Origin: Parabacteroides hominis
GTDB taxonomy: Bacteria > Bacteroidota > Bacteroidia > Bacteroidales > Tannerellaceae
Direction of reading: 5' to 3'
Assembly (NCBI RefSeq): GCF_014287585.1
Contig: NZ_JACOOJ010000002.1
Coordinates: 167,120-231,119 of the forward strand
DNA length: 64,000 bases
Positions within the stretch are counted from its first letter, which is position 1, and each line of letters opens with the position of its first letter. Both the position numbers and the translations under genes were made by a program. The notes beneath the pieces are model-generated. The model did not search any database. It had not been told where the DNA came from and saw nothing but the letters and a program-made list of their open reading frames with translations. Below are positions 44,990 through 52,643 of the stretch, piece by piece.

Positions 44990-46363
44990 TCAAAAATTAT
45001 AAGGAGGACGGTGCGGGCGGGCTATCATCGAATTGGCCTCGTCATCATTTTTGAAACGCTCCAGAACAGGATCCCAATAAAGTTTACGGTTCAGCTTCAT
45101 AGCTATATGCTGCAACAGACAAGCCGAACATGACCGATGCGCAACCTCGGCAGGCGTGATGTTCTGCTTTCTCGTGCGTACACTTTCCAGCCAATTGCCG
45201 TGATGGTCCGTGCTTTTATACAAATGCACCTCATCTTCTCCGATTACCGACGTCAGTATCTTAGGATCCGAAGCCTGCAACGCCTTCGACGCGCCGGCTG
45301 TAGCAGGATCGTTGGCTGAAGCGGAATAAGCACCACGGCTCACAAAAATCCACCCTTCGGTTCCTGTAAACAAGACCCCGTTTGGTTTTTCCTTCGTATT
45401 GGTAGTGCCTCGGACAACCACACCGTTATCATACAACATTTCCGTCTCGAAATCATCTCCGTGAACGTTCCATAAACCACCCGAAGCAAATGTCGCACGA
45501 CCGGATATTTCAACCGGGCCGGAATATTCCTTATCCATCGCCCAATGTGCAATATCAAAATGATGAGCTCCCCATCCGGTGATCATACCGGCTCCAAACT
45601 GTTCGCAACGCAGCCAGCCCGGACGACCGTACCCCTGCTGGGGATGCACACGGTCAACCGTATAAGACACGTATGGTGTTTGTCCCAACCACATATCATA
45701 ATTAAATCCTTTCGGAACAGGCATTTCCTCCGGATTACCTCCCGCCGGGTCACCCGGCAGGCGCACCTCGATGTCTTTCAGTTGTCCGATACGTCCGTTT
45801 CTCACCAGTTCACAGGCATAACGGAACTGTTCCATCGAGCGTTGCTGGCTGCCAATCTGTAAAATCCTGCCGCTTGCATTCACGGCATCGCTCATCTTTC
45901 GCCCTTCCTCTATCGTCAGTGAGGTCGGCTTCTGCAAATAAACATCCTTTCCGGCCCGGACCGCATCAATCGCAATCTTCGCATGCCAATGATCCGGCGT
46001 ACTGACCAGGACGGCATCGATATCTTTATTCGCCAGCAGTTCCCGGTAATCCCCATAGGTGGTCACACCTGTATAAGGTTTACCCAATTTCTTCGAATAA
46101 TATCCTTCCACCAGCTTTTTCGCATCGACCACCCGGTTGACATCGACATCGGCAGCCGCAATAATCCGTACATCGTCATATTTCCAGACTCCGGGCATAT
46201 CATGGTCTCGTGAAATACGTCCGGTCCCGATCGCTCCGATATTGATGCGGTTGGATGGAGCATTGGGGCCAAAGACTGAAGCCGGGACAATAGTCGGTGC
46301 GATGAACATACCTACACCGGCCGTAATCGATCTTTTCAGAAATTCTCTTCGTGTTGTACTCAT
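44990..46363 (-). CDS. Tat-exported Gfo/Idh/MocA family oxidoreductase
   Basis: 457 residues from the ATG at 46363. The start MSTTRREFLKRSITAG is a twin-arginine signal. The NAD(P) motif GAIGTGRISRDHDMPG, the catalytic region STPDHWHAKIAIDA, then LQKPTSL follow. The C-terminal domain has WLRCEQFGAGMITGWGAHHFDIAHW. It heads the minus-strand operon with two DUF6807 genes, SDR, UxuA and a lipoprotein Gfo. A frame running 65 codons further up to 46558 overlaps the divergent promoter region and is rejected. Confidence 0.9.
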   Translation of the reverse strand: MSTTRREFLKRSITAGVGMFIAPTIVPASVFGPNAPSNRINIGAIGTGRISRDHDMPGVWKYDDVRIIAAADVDVNRVVDAKKLVEGYYSKKLGKPYTGVTTYGDYRELLANKDIDAVLVSTPDHWHAKIAIDAVRAGKDVYLQKPTSLTIEEGRKMSDAVNASGRILQIGSQQRSMEQFRYACELVRNGRIGQLKDIEVRLPGDPAGGNPEEMPVPKGFNYDMWLGQTPYVSYTVDRVHPQQGYGRPGWLRCEQFGAGMITGWGAHHFDIAHWAMDKEYSGPVEISGRATFASGGLWNVHGDDFETEMLYDNGVVVRGTTNTKEKPNGVLFTGTEGWIFVSRGAYSASANDPATAGASKALQASDPKILTSVIGEDEVHLYKSTDHHGNWLESVRTRKQNITPAEVAHRSCSACLLQHIAMKLNRKLYWDPVLERFKNDDEANSMIARPHRPPYNF

Positions 46364-46391
46364 GATAATAAAATTTAGATTTTTCTTTTGA

Positions 46392-46399
46392 CAAAGATA
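46392..46399 (-). promoter_or_regulatory. -7 element for the hexuronate-type operon
   Basis: TATCTTTG on the minus strand, 29 bp before the Gfo ATG, fits TAnnTTTG. It faces the AraC promoter. Confidence 0.6.
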
Positions 46400-46477
46400 T
46401 AGAGATTGAACCCGACAGATATATCTTTTTTTTGCAGATAATTGCACTATCTTGGGAAATAGGGTTAAGGAAAAAAC

Positions 46478-46485
46478 TATATTTG
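46478..46485 (+). promoter_or_regulatory. -7 element for the AraC regulator
   Basis: TATATTTG, 27 bp upstream of the AraC ATG at 46512, supports that start. Confidence 0.6.
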
Positions 46486-46511
46486 TCCTTAAATTAAGAA
46501 AAACACAAGAT

Positions 46512-47384
46512 ATGGGAAACAAATTAATGCATGAACAGTTGACAATATATGCCGGCACTCCGATAATAGCCAGACATTACGACTATGATAAGTTCACATT
46601 CCCCTGGCATGTTCACAATGAATTTGAAATCATATATGTAAAGGAGAGCTCCGGAGAACGGTTTGTGGCCGACAGCATGGAAATCTTTCAACCGTATGAC
46701 CTGACCCTCGTCGGGCACAGCGTACCCCATTATATGAAAAGCGCGACCGAATACGAGACCGGAGATCCGTCGAAGCGGGTGAAAGGAACGATTATCCAGT
46801 TTGAGGAGGAGTTCATGTCGCATGCCATCAACAACTACGCCGACCTGACCCATATCAAAAAGCTGCTCGACGAATCCGGACGGGGAATCCATTTTCCCTA
46901 TCCTGCCAATCAGGAGATCATCACCTGCATAGAACAACTCCCGGACAGCAAAGGGACGATGAGAATCATCAATCTATTACATCTGTTGGATCTTATGGCC
47001 AACTTCAAAGAGAAACGTTACCTGGGAAGCGTACACTTCTGCCAGTCCATATCGCTGACAATGGACCAACGAATGGAAAAGATACTGACCTACCTTTCCG
47101 GCCATTTCAGGGAAGATATAGACCTGAATGAGATTTCTTCCCTGGTTGCCATGAATACCTCTTCTTTCTGCCGCTATTTTAAAGAGAGATCGGGAAAAAC
47201 ATTTACGGAATATATGCTGGACCTCCGCATCGGCTATGCTTGCAAGCTACTGGTCGAAAACACGATGGATGTGATCCAGATCAGTATCGAATGCGGTTTC
47301 AACACGATAGCCCACTTCAACCGCATATTCAAACGTAACACCGGCCTTACCCCTACCGAATACAGGAAACAGTTCTTAAAATAA
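46512..47384 (+). CDS. AraC family transcriptional regulator with cupin sensor domain
   Basis: 290 residues from the ATG at 46512 (MGNKLMHEQLTIY). An upstream in-frame TTG at 46452 lies before the -7 element and was not used. The N-terminal cupin (HVHNEFEIIYV, sugar-sensing type) covers about 1-130. The C-terminal AraC DNA-binding domain has two helix-turn-helices (about 190-290: DLNEISSLVAMNTSSFCRYF and ISIECGFNTIAHFNRIFKR). Divergent to the DUF6807/UxuA operon, it is the likely local regulator of it. Ends in a shared terminator. Confidence 0.93.
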   Translation: MGNKLMHEQLTIYAGTPIIARHYDYDKFTFPWHVHNEFEIIYVKESSGERFVADSMEIFQPYDLTLVGHSVPHYMKSATEYETGDPSKRVKGTIIQFEEEFMSHAINNYADLTHIKKLLDESGRGIHFPYPANQEIITCIEQLPDSKGTMRIINLLHLLDLMANFKEKRYLGSVHFCQSISLTMDQRMEKILTYLSGHFREDIDLNEISSLVAMNTSSFCRYFKERSGKTFTEYMLDLRIGYACKLLVENTMDVIQISIECGFNTIAHFNRIFKRNTGLTPTEYRKQFLK

Positions 47385-47421
47385 ATCCTGCACCATACCT
47401 TTACAGGTTTGATGCAGGATT
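47384..47421. terminator. Bidirectional terminator between AraC and the second lipoprotein Gfo
   Basis: Arms AATCCTGCA and TGCAGGATT (9 bp) around an AT-rich loop, starting at the AraC stop and ending 21 bp from the converging gene. The T tract is weak. Confidence 0.6.
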
Positions 47422-47442
47422 CAATCTAAAAGAAAGCTTTTC

Positions 47443-48843
47443 TTATTTTGTCTTCGCTTTCGCCATATCCAAAGCCGAAGTTGTCGTGTAATACTTAGCC
47501 AACATATTAGGTACTTCCCAATCTGGCAATTTGCCATCCTTCAGGTATTCCAGGAAATGTTCCGTTACCTGGCCGAAGTGGGCTTCATGACCTACGCTGT
47601 ATTTAGCCGGAATTTCGACCTGCCATACACCGTTACGGATCTTATTCAACGCAACACCGGGATATTCAGCCGATACCTTTTCCATCGAAGCGGTCAGGTC
47701 CTTTTCGTAAGCGGCCAGATCCACGCCTTTCACTGCTTCGACAAACAATTCAGGCTTGTAATTCTGCTCCTTGCCCTGACGGATCACCAGGTCGGCTTTG
47801 CTGCCCTTCATGACGGAGAAGTGGGTATCGCCGCCCCCTTTCGGGAAGGTGTAGTTCCAGATAACGGATACTTTAGCCGTCACACCTTTGATCTTATAAA
47901 TGATGTCACCATTGCAATATACTTTCAACGTATCGTTTTCCACGTCTTTCTTCAGGAAGTCAGGATAAGCCTCTGTTCCTGTCACCTGTTTGAACTCTTC
48001 CGGGCTGATAGAGGTTGTCCAACGGTTGGCATCTATCAGTTCGATATCCTTCTTATAGTCGATAATCTGGCCGGGGAAGGCTTCCCATTGCACGAGGTCG
48101 ACTAAGTGAGTCGTCACATCGACTATGCCTTCGCCCTGCTGGGTCACGTCAAAATACCATACCGGACGAGTCAGCGGCTTATTGTCGACCAACTTGAACA
48201 GATGGTGTACGCTCTCCTTGACGATAGCCGGTTCTTCGGGAGTACCCGGAAGTTGTTCGCCATATATGGCCGGGATCGTCGAAAGTTCGCGCTGCAACAT
48301 GGTGGTAATCTCGTTTCTTTCGGTCATGATGTCATACAGCATGATGTTTTTCTGTTTAGCGATATCGAAACATTCTTCCAGCAGCTTGAAGTTCTGGCTG
48401 TTGATCGCCATCGGCTTGTCGGAAAGCACATTAATGCCGGCTTCAAGCGTTTTCTTAATGTATTCGGTCTTCTTACCGTTGTTTCCGGCCTGGATCATCA
48501 CGTTTCCCTTCTTCTCGGTCAACATCTTTTCCAGATAGTCATCGCCCGTATAAACAATTTCATTCCAAGCCGTCGGATTCTCCGCACGCGTGTTAAAACC
48601 TTCAATACGCTTCAGGTGCTCATCCACGTCAAAACCGGTGGGTGCGTACACATAAACATCTTTGGAAACTTGCGGATAAGACACTTTTTGCACTAACGCA
48701 GCATGGAAATGCCCTGGATCGAGTGTAATCAGCTTGACTTCCCCCGGCGCGCCGGTAAAGCCTTCAGCAGCCTTTTCCGGCTTTGTATTACAAGAAGTCC
48801 CGGCTAACAACGCCGCCATAGAAAATAGAAGATAGTTTTTCAT
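47443..48843 (-). CDS. Gfo/Idh/MocA-like dehydrogenase lipoprotein, stand-alone paralogue
   Basis: 466 residues with a lipobox (LLAGTSC). It is the same protein type as 39367-40764, with DKPMAIN and the same C-terminal domain. From its 3' end back to about 48150 the DNA is almost identical to 39367-40073 (only a few changes over about 700 bp). Upstream of that point the sequences fall to a clearly lower identity. It has its own promoter (TATCTTTG at 48902-48895) and no partner genes on its strand. Function as for the operon copy is unknown. Confidence 0.88.
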   Translation of the reverse strand: MKNYLLFSMAALLAGTSCNTKPEKAAEGFTGAPGEVKLITLDPGHFHAALVQKVSYPQVSKDVYVYAPTGFDVDEHLKRIEGFNTRAENPTAWNEIVYTGDDYLEKMLTEKKGNVMIQAGNNGKKTEYIKKTLEAGINVLSDKPMAINSQNFKLLEECFDIAKQKNIMLYDIMTERNEITTMLQRELSTIPAIYGEQLPGTPEEPAIVKESVHHLFKLVDNKPLTRPVWYFDVTQQGEGIVDVTTHLVDLVQWEAFPGQIIDYKKDIELIDANRWTTSISPEEFKQVTGTEAYPDFLKKDVENDTLKVYCNGDIIYKIKGVTAKVSVIWNYTFPKGGGDTHFSVMKGSKADLVIRQGKEQNYKPELFVEAVKGVDLAAYEKDLTASMEKVSAEYPGVALNKIRNGVWQVEIPAKYSVGHEAHFGQVTEHFLEYLKDGKLPDWEVPNMLAKYYTTTSALDMAKAKTK

Positions 48844-48894
48844 ACTATTATAATTAAATTATTGATAAGCATTTACATTGGATCATATTCCGGG

Positions 48895-48902
48895 CAAAGA
48901 TA
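48895..48902 (-). promoter_or_regulatory. -7 element for the stand-alone Gfo lipoprotein gene
   Basis: TATCTTTG on the minus strand fits TAnnTTTG, 52 bp upstream of the start codon. Confidence 0.55.
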
Positions 48903-48913
48903 ATAAAACATTT

Positions 48914-49603
48914 TTATTTTTTGGTCTTAATTACAATTACCCCGTTTGCTCCTTTTGCGCCATATCCTAAACCATCTTTTATCACCTCTATGAATTCGAC
49001 GTCATTCACATGACATCCTTGATCGGCTGCGTTGAACGATGTCTCTACTCCATCCAGGATGACCAGTGGCTCCGTTGAAAGATTCAGGCTCTTCGACCCT
49101 CTGATGACAATCTTCTCCCCACCGTCCGAATAGTCAAAACTAACTCCGGGTATACAAGCTTTAATCGCTTCTTTTATAGTAAGATAACCATTGCGCTCTA
49201 TCATCTGGGCGGTTATAACGGATCCGCTGCCGTACCTTTTAAGAACTAATGTTTCAATAGATACAGAACCGGTTGTGCCTTCGCCGTTACCGATCATTAA
49301 CACATCTCTTTTCACCATCAGTTGGAGTCGCGCCACCTCTCCCAGCAAAAAACGAGCGCCTCGGTTACCTTTCAAATATACCACTACGCTATCTGACGGA
49401 AAAACATTCTTCAAGCAAAATTCTCCTTTCTTATCCGTTTTCTCCAATATCTTTGTATTAACAACGCCGATACGGACACCTTTCACCGGTTTTCCTTCCT
49501 GGTCGACAACTGATCCTATAATTTCCTTCTTTTGTGCACACAAATCCAAGCAATTTAAACTTGCGAAAATAAAAGACAATATTAAAAAAAGGGACTTTTT
49601 CAT
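48914..49603 (-). CDS. Plug-only TonB-receptor-like protein (carboxypeptidase-regulatory + plug, no barrel)
   Basis: 229 residues with a signal peptide (ending LCAQ). A carboxypeptidase-regulatory-like beta-sandwich (about 25-100) is followed by a SusC-type plug (about 105-229) with VIRGSKSLNLSTEPLVILDG and YGAKGANGVIVIKTKK. The protein stops exactly where the beta-barrel of a SusC would begin. No remnant of a barrel is visible downstream; the stop is followed by the promoter of the next gene. Standalone plugs of this sort occur in Bacteroidota and are of unknown function; a cut-down SusC relic is the alternative. Confidence 0.8.
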   Translation of the reverse strand: MKKSLFLILSFIFASLNCLDLCAQKKEIIGSVVDQEGKPVKGVRIGVVNTKILEKTDKKGEFCLKNVFPSDSVVVYLKGNRGARFLLGEVARLQLMVKRDVLMIGNGEGTTGSVSIETLVLKRYGSGSVITAQMIERNGYLTIKEAIKACIPGVSFDYSDGGEKIVIRGSKSLNLSTEPLVILDGVETSFNAADQGCHVNDVEFIEVIKDGLGYGAKGANGVIVIKTKK

Positions 49604-49648
49604 TGTATATTCATTTTAAAATCATGCTATATTTTTCCAATGCCGGTT

Positions 49649-49757
49649 ATTACCGAATGATAATGGCAGCTATCACCGAGCGATAACACCTTCCGTTACC
49701 AAAGCATAATATCTCCCGTTACCGAAGCATAACGACAGTTATTACCGTTCGGTAACG
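49649..49757. repeat. Five-unit tandem palindrome array C (exact 23-bp period)
   Basis: The ACC core of each unit falls at 49652, 49675, 49698, 49721 and 49744, exactly 23 bp apart. Units read TTACCGAATGATAA, ATCACCGAGCGATAA, TTACCAAAGCATAA, TTACCGAAGCATAA and TTACCGTTCGGTAA, so each is roughly palindromic (TTA...TAA), and the last is perfect (TTACCG-TT-CGGTAA). The array lies 46-154 bp upstream of the plug-only gene and just past the DUF4469 gene stop. Confidence 0.88.
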
Positions 49758-49777
49758 ACTGTCGTTACAAAAAGAGA

Positions 49778-50575
49778 TCAGAGTTCACCAGGGCGTTCTT
49801 CCTCCCCACCACCTCCACTTGACGGGCGTTCACCGACATACAGAGTAATCGGGTATTCGATGATACGAGGTTGTTTCAGCAATACGGCTGTGTTACTGAA
49901 ACAGGTCTCTACCTGGAACAAATAGCTTCCGTCTTCCAATGTCGGGGCATTGAACACCAAGCGGCTTGGGTCGTTGATACCGATCAGCGGGACGGTTGCC
50001 GCCTCTTCGCGCGTGTCGGCTTTGAGGAAACGGACGACACCGATCCCGGAGCCGTCGGCATTGAGGCAACGAATCTTGTTGCCGGTCACGTCGAGCATGC
50101 CGCCGGACGTGATCGTGCCGTCCGTCTTGCCGGTCGCCACGTCGCGTATCAGACCGACACGTGCACCACCCAAAGAGCGGACACGACCGGAGTATTTGGG
50201 CTTTACATGAAGCAACGCTTTCCGTATCGCGTCGGTTGGAGTAACGTTGACGACGCAAACATTTTTTTCCGAGTCGACGCGTCCGGATGTTCCCATAAAG
50301 ACACCAGGGATAGAGGGTACGAAAATGGCCGTGGCAGTAACGACAATATGTCCTTCGCACAACTTTTCAATGATCTTGTCCCCCATCAGCTGGTTGCCCA
50401 TCCGGAGGGTTTCCGGGCGGATGTCCGTACGTTCGGCGATAATGTCCTTGATGATTTCTTCTTCCGTGCATGTCTTGCCGGTTTTCACTTTGGCGAGATA
50501 GTCCTCCACCACGTCTTTGGTCATCGTATACTCTTCGAGATCGAATTCCCATTCGTAAGTTCTTGTTAGATCCAT
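49778..50575 (-). CDS. HU-like DNA-binding domain and DUF4469 protein
   Basis: 265 residues. The N-terminal half (LTRTYEWEFDLEEYTMTKDVVEDYLAKV... about 1-120) resembles the HU-DNA-binding family PF14848. The C-terminal half (about 125-250) resembles DUF4469 (GGARVGLIRDVATGKTDGTITSGGMLDVTGNKI). The end is a Gly/Glu-rich tail. No signal peptide is present. These fused proteins are common in Bacteroidales and unexplained. The gene is separated from the upstream SusD by a terminator. Confidence 0.8.
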   Translation of the reverse strand: MDLTRTYEWEFDLEEYTMTKDVVEDYLAKVKTGKTCTEEEIIKDIIAERTDIRPETLRMGNQLMGDKIIEKLCEGHIVVTATAIFVPSIPGVFMGTSGRVDSEKNVCVVNVTPTDAIRKALLHVKPKYSGRVRSLGGARVGLIRDVATGKTDGTITSGGMLDVTGNKIRCLNADGSGIGVVRFLKADTREEAATVPLIGINDPSRLVFNAPTLEDGSYLFQVETCFSNTAVLLKQPRIIEYPITLYVGERPSSGGGGEEERPGEL

Positions 50576-50611
50576 GATAAAAAAATTTCAATTGTGATTA
50601 ATTATTATAAT

Positions 50612-50676
50612 AAAAAAAGAAGGCACATATCGTGGGAGCGATAAGCTCGCTTGCTGTCTCCCGACGATAGTGTGCC
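50612..50676 (-). terminator. Terminator after the downstream SusD gene
   Basis: Arms GGCACA, TATCGT and GGGAG pair in three blocks with their complements over 50622-50676, and a T run follows in the minus direction (50612-50619). It is 46 bp past the SusD stop. Confidence 0.85.
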
Positions 50677-50721
50677 TCCCGTGCGCTGTTGTTGTTATGC
50701 GCGTTCGTTTATTTCAGTTTG

Positions 50722-52623
50722 TCAATTGGCGGATTTTCCGGCGGGCGTTTCTTCGCCTACCTTCAGTGGGGCGATGTTGTTTTCAGCACCCGGATAGCCG
50801 ATGTTCTGGTTGAGTATTCCGCCATAATTGGTGTTGATGGCGCTTGCCGGAACCGGCCACAGGATATGGTGCACGCTGATTTTATACTCGGCCCATTTAT
50901 GTTTGACTCCCTTGTTATAGAAATTATTTTTGGCTACGACCCAATCATACCAGAAGTTATATCCTGTTTCTTTCACATTCGAACCTGTGCCGCCGGGACC
51001 GGAAAGGTTATCGAGTTTATAAGTCCGTCCACCGAAAACTTCACACGGTTTGCCTGTCCTTGCATATATATAGGAAATACGCACCAACTCCAAATGGCGG
51101 TTTTCTTCGTAATACAGTTCGCGGGCACGTTCGTCCAGGATAGCGCCTATATTGATGTCCGCCGCAGTCAACGGGTCTGCGCCGGCACGTTCACGAACGA
51201 CGTTCAGCATGTTGGCGGCTTCTTGCTTCATATCTTTCCAGTAATAGCATTCGCCCATCATCAAATAGACCTCTGCCGAACGATATATATACCAAGGAGT
51301 CTCGCCACCAGCCCATTGTTGCTGTAAAGGATCCGGCACGAACAATTTGTAGTGCGGCCACATAAACCAACAACGGATAGAATCTTCTACAGACATTGCC
51401 GGATTTTTGATAAAGTTCTTACCATACCATTCGCTTTTTCCTTTCAAACTGGGGTTATTATAGCGCAAATCCTCCATACGCCTCCAACTGTCGTGGTTGA
51501 ACGGGCCACGCAAGTCGTTCTTCTCTTTATCCGTCCAAATCGTATACTGGAAATAATTGGTCGGACGGGCACGGCCGATACCACGGCCATATGTTTTATT
51601 CAAGTCCATTTCCGGATCTGTCTCGTCTGCCGCTATATTCACACTTGTACCCGTTTGTCCATCAGGTGTTTTAACTGCACCGCCATTCCAAAACGGGACA
51701 CCGTTACGCATTGTCTGGACCCGGTCGGAGCCATCGACTTCCGGATAAGCCACCACATACATTAATCCTTCCGTATTACTCATATCCAATTTGGCTTCTA
51801 CACTATGTAAATCATGCATCAAATTTGTATGGGCCTTTGACTGGTTTGCAGTGAAACGGCTTGTCATCAAAGGATGGTTAGCAACTATTTCCTTACCGAT
51901 TTCCAATGCCCGGTCAAAATCACCCAATGTCATACATATCTTCATCAACAGAACGCCACAAGCCGCTTTGGATGTTTTTCCACGATCAACCTTTTCGGGT
52001 ACCCATTGATAAGCAAACTCCATATCTTCCTGAACCTTTTCCAGGATACTCCAACGATCATAAGAGTAAAAATCATATTTGGGAGTAGTCAATTCACCAG
52101 CAAGATACGGGACATCACCGAATTGATGAGTCAACTTAAAATAACGATAAGCACGTTGGAAATAAGCAGCGCCTAAAACGGCGTTCCTTTCCGCTTCATC
52201 TTTAAAAGTCGCAGCATCTATACGGGAAATAACCACATTGGAGTATTTAATCGCTTTATAGCCTTCATACCAATACCACCCGACTTTCGTTTTATCTCCA
52301 TGATTCAAGTTCATATCCGGCAACAACGTATTATCCATATCCATCTGAGGACCGGCTTTATCAGTCGTCCCTTCCACACAAATGTCAGATTGTACCATCT
52401 CCGTTACAATGGGGGCCGCATCCCCGAAAAATTCGTGCCGCATGTTACGTTCACAAGAAGTCAGAGCGCCGTAAAGCCCCTCTGCATTCACATAAGCATT
52501 CTCAGGTGTATAGAACGATAGCGGTTTCGGCTCCAACCAAGAGTCGCTGCAGGCGAACATGACCGCCAATAAAGCCGCAGCGCCAGCCGACACTGTACAT
52601 CTTTTAAAATTTATCTTTTTCAT
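50722..52623 (-). CDS. RagB/SusD family lipoprotein, tandem pair 2
   Basis: 633 residues with a lipobox (AVMFAC, cysteine 25) and SWLEPKPLSFYTPENAYV. Blocks AYFQRAYRYFKLTHQFGDVPY and ERARELYYEENRHLELVRISY are the SusD signature. It closely resembles the SusD at 56046-57926 along the whole length and is paired with the SusC ending at 52644. The substrate is unknown. Confidence 0.95.
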   Translation of the reverse strand: MKKINFKRCTVSAGAAALLAVMFACSDSWLEPKPLSFYTPENAYVNAEGLYGALTSCERNMRHEFFGDAAPIVTEMVQSDICVEGTTDKAGPQMDMDNTLLPDMNLNHGDKTKVGWYWYEGYKAIKYSNVVISRIDAATFKDEAERNAVLGAAYFQRAYRYFKLTHQFGDVPYLAGELTTPKYDFYSYDRWSILEKVQEDMEFAYQWVPEKVDRGKTSKAACGVLLMKICMTLGDFDRALEIGKEIVANHPLMTSRFTANQSKAHTNLMHDLHSVEAKLDMSNTEGLMYVVAYPEVDGSDRVQTMRNGVPFWNGGAVKTPDGQTGTSVNIAADETDPEMDLNKTYGRGIGRARPTNYFQYTIWTDKEKNDLRGPFNHDSWRRMEDLRYNNPSLKGKSEWYGKNFIKNPAMSVEDSIRCWFMWPHYKLFVPDPLQQQWAGGETPWYIYRSAEVYLMMGECYYWKDMKQEAANMLNVVRERAGADPLTAADINIGAILDERARELYYEENRHLELVRISYIYARTGKPCEVFGGRTYKLDNLSGPGGTGSNVKETGYNFWYDWVVAKNNFYNKGVKHKWAEYKISVHHILWPVPASAINTNYGGILNQNIGYPGAENNIAPLKVGEETPAGKSAN

Positions 52624-52643
52624 GATTCATTCCGATTTTAAAT

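Noticed and set aside
46364..46558. Longer N-terminus for the Tat Gfo/Idh/MocA protein
   Set aside because: The extension precedes the twin-arginine signal, overlaps the divergent promoter elements and has no homology.
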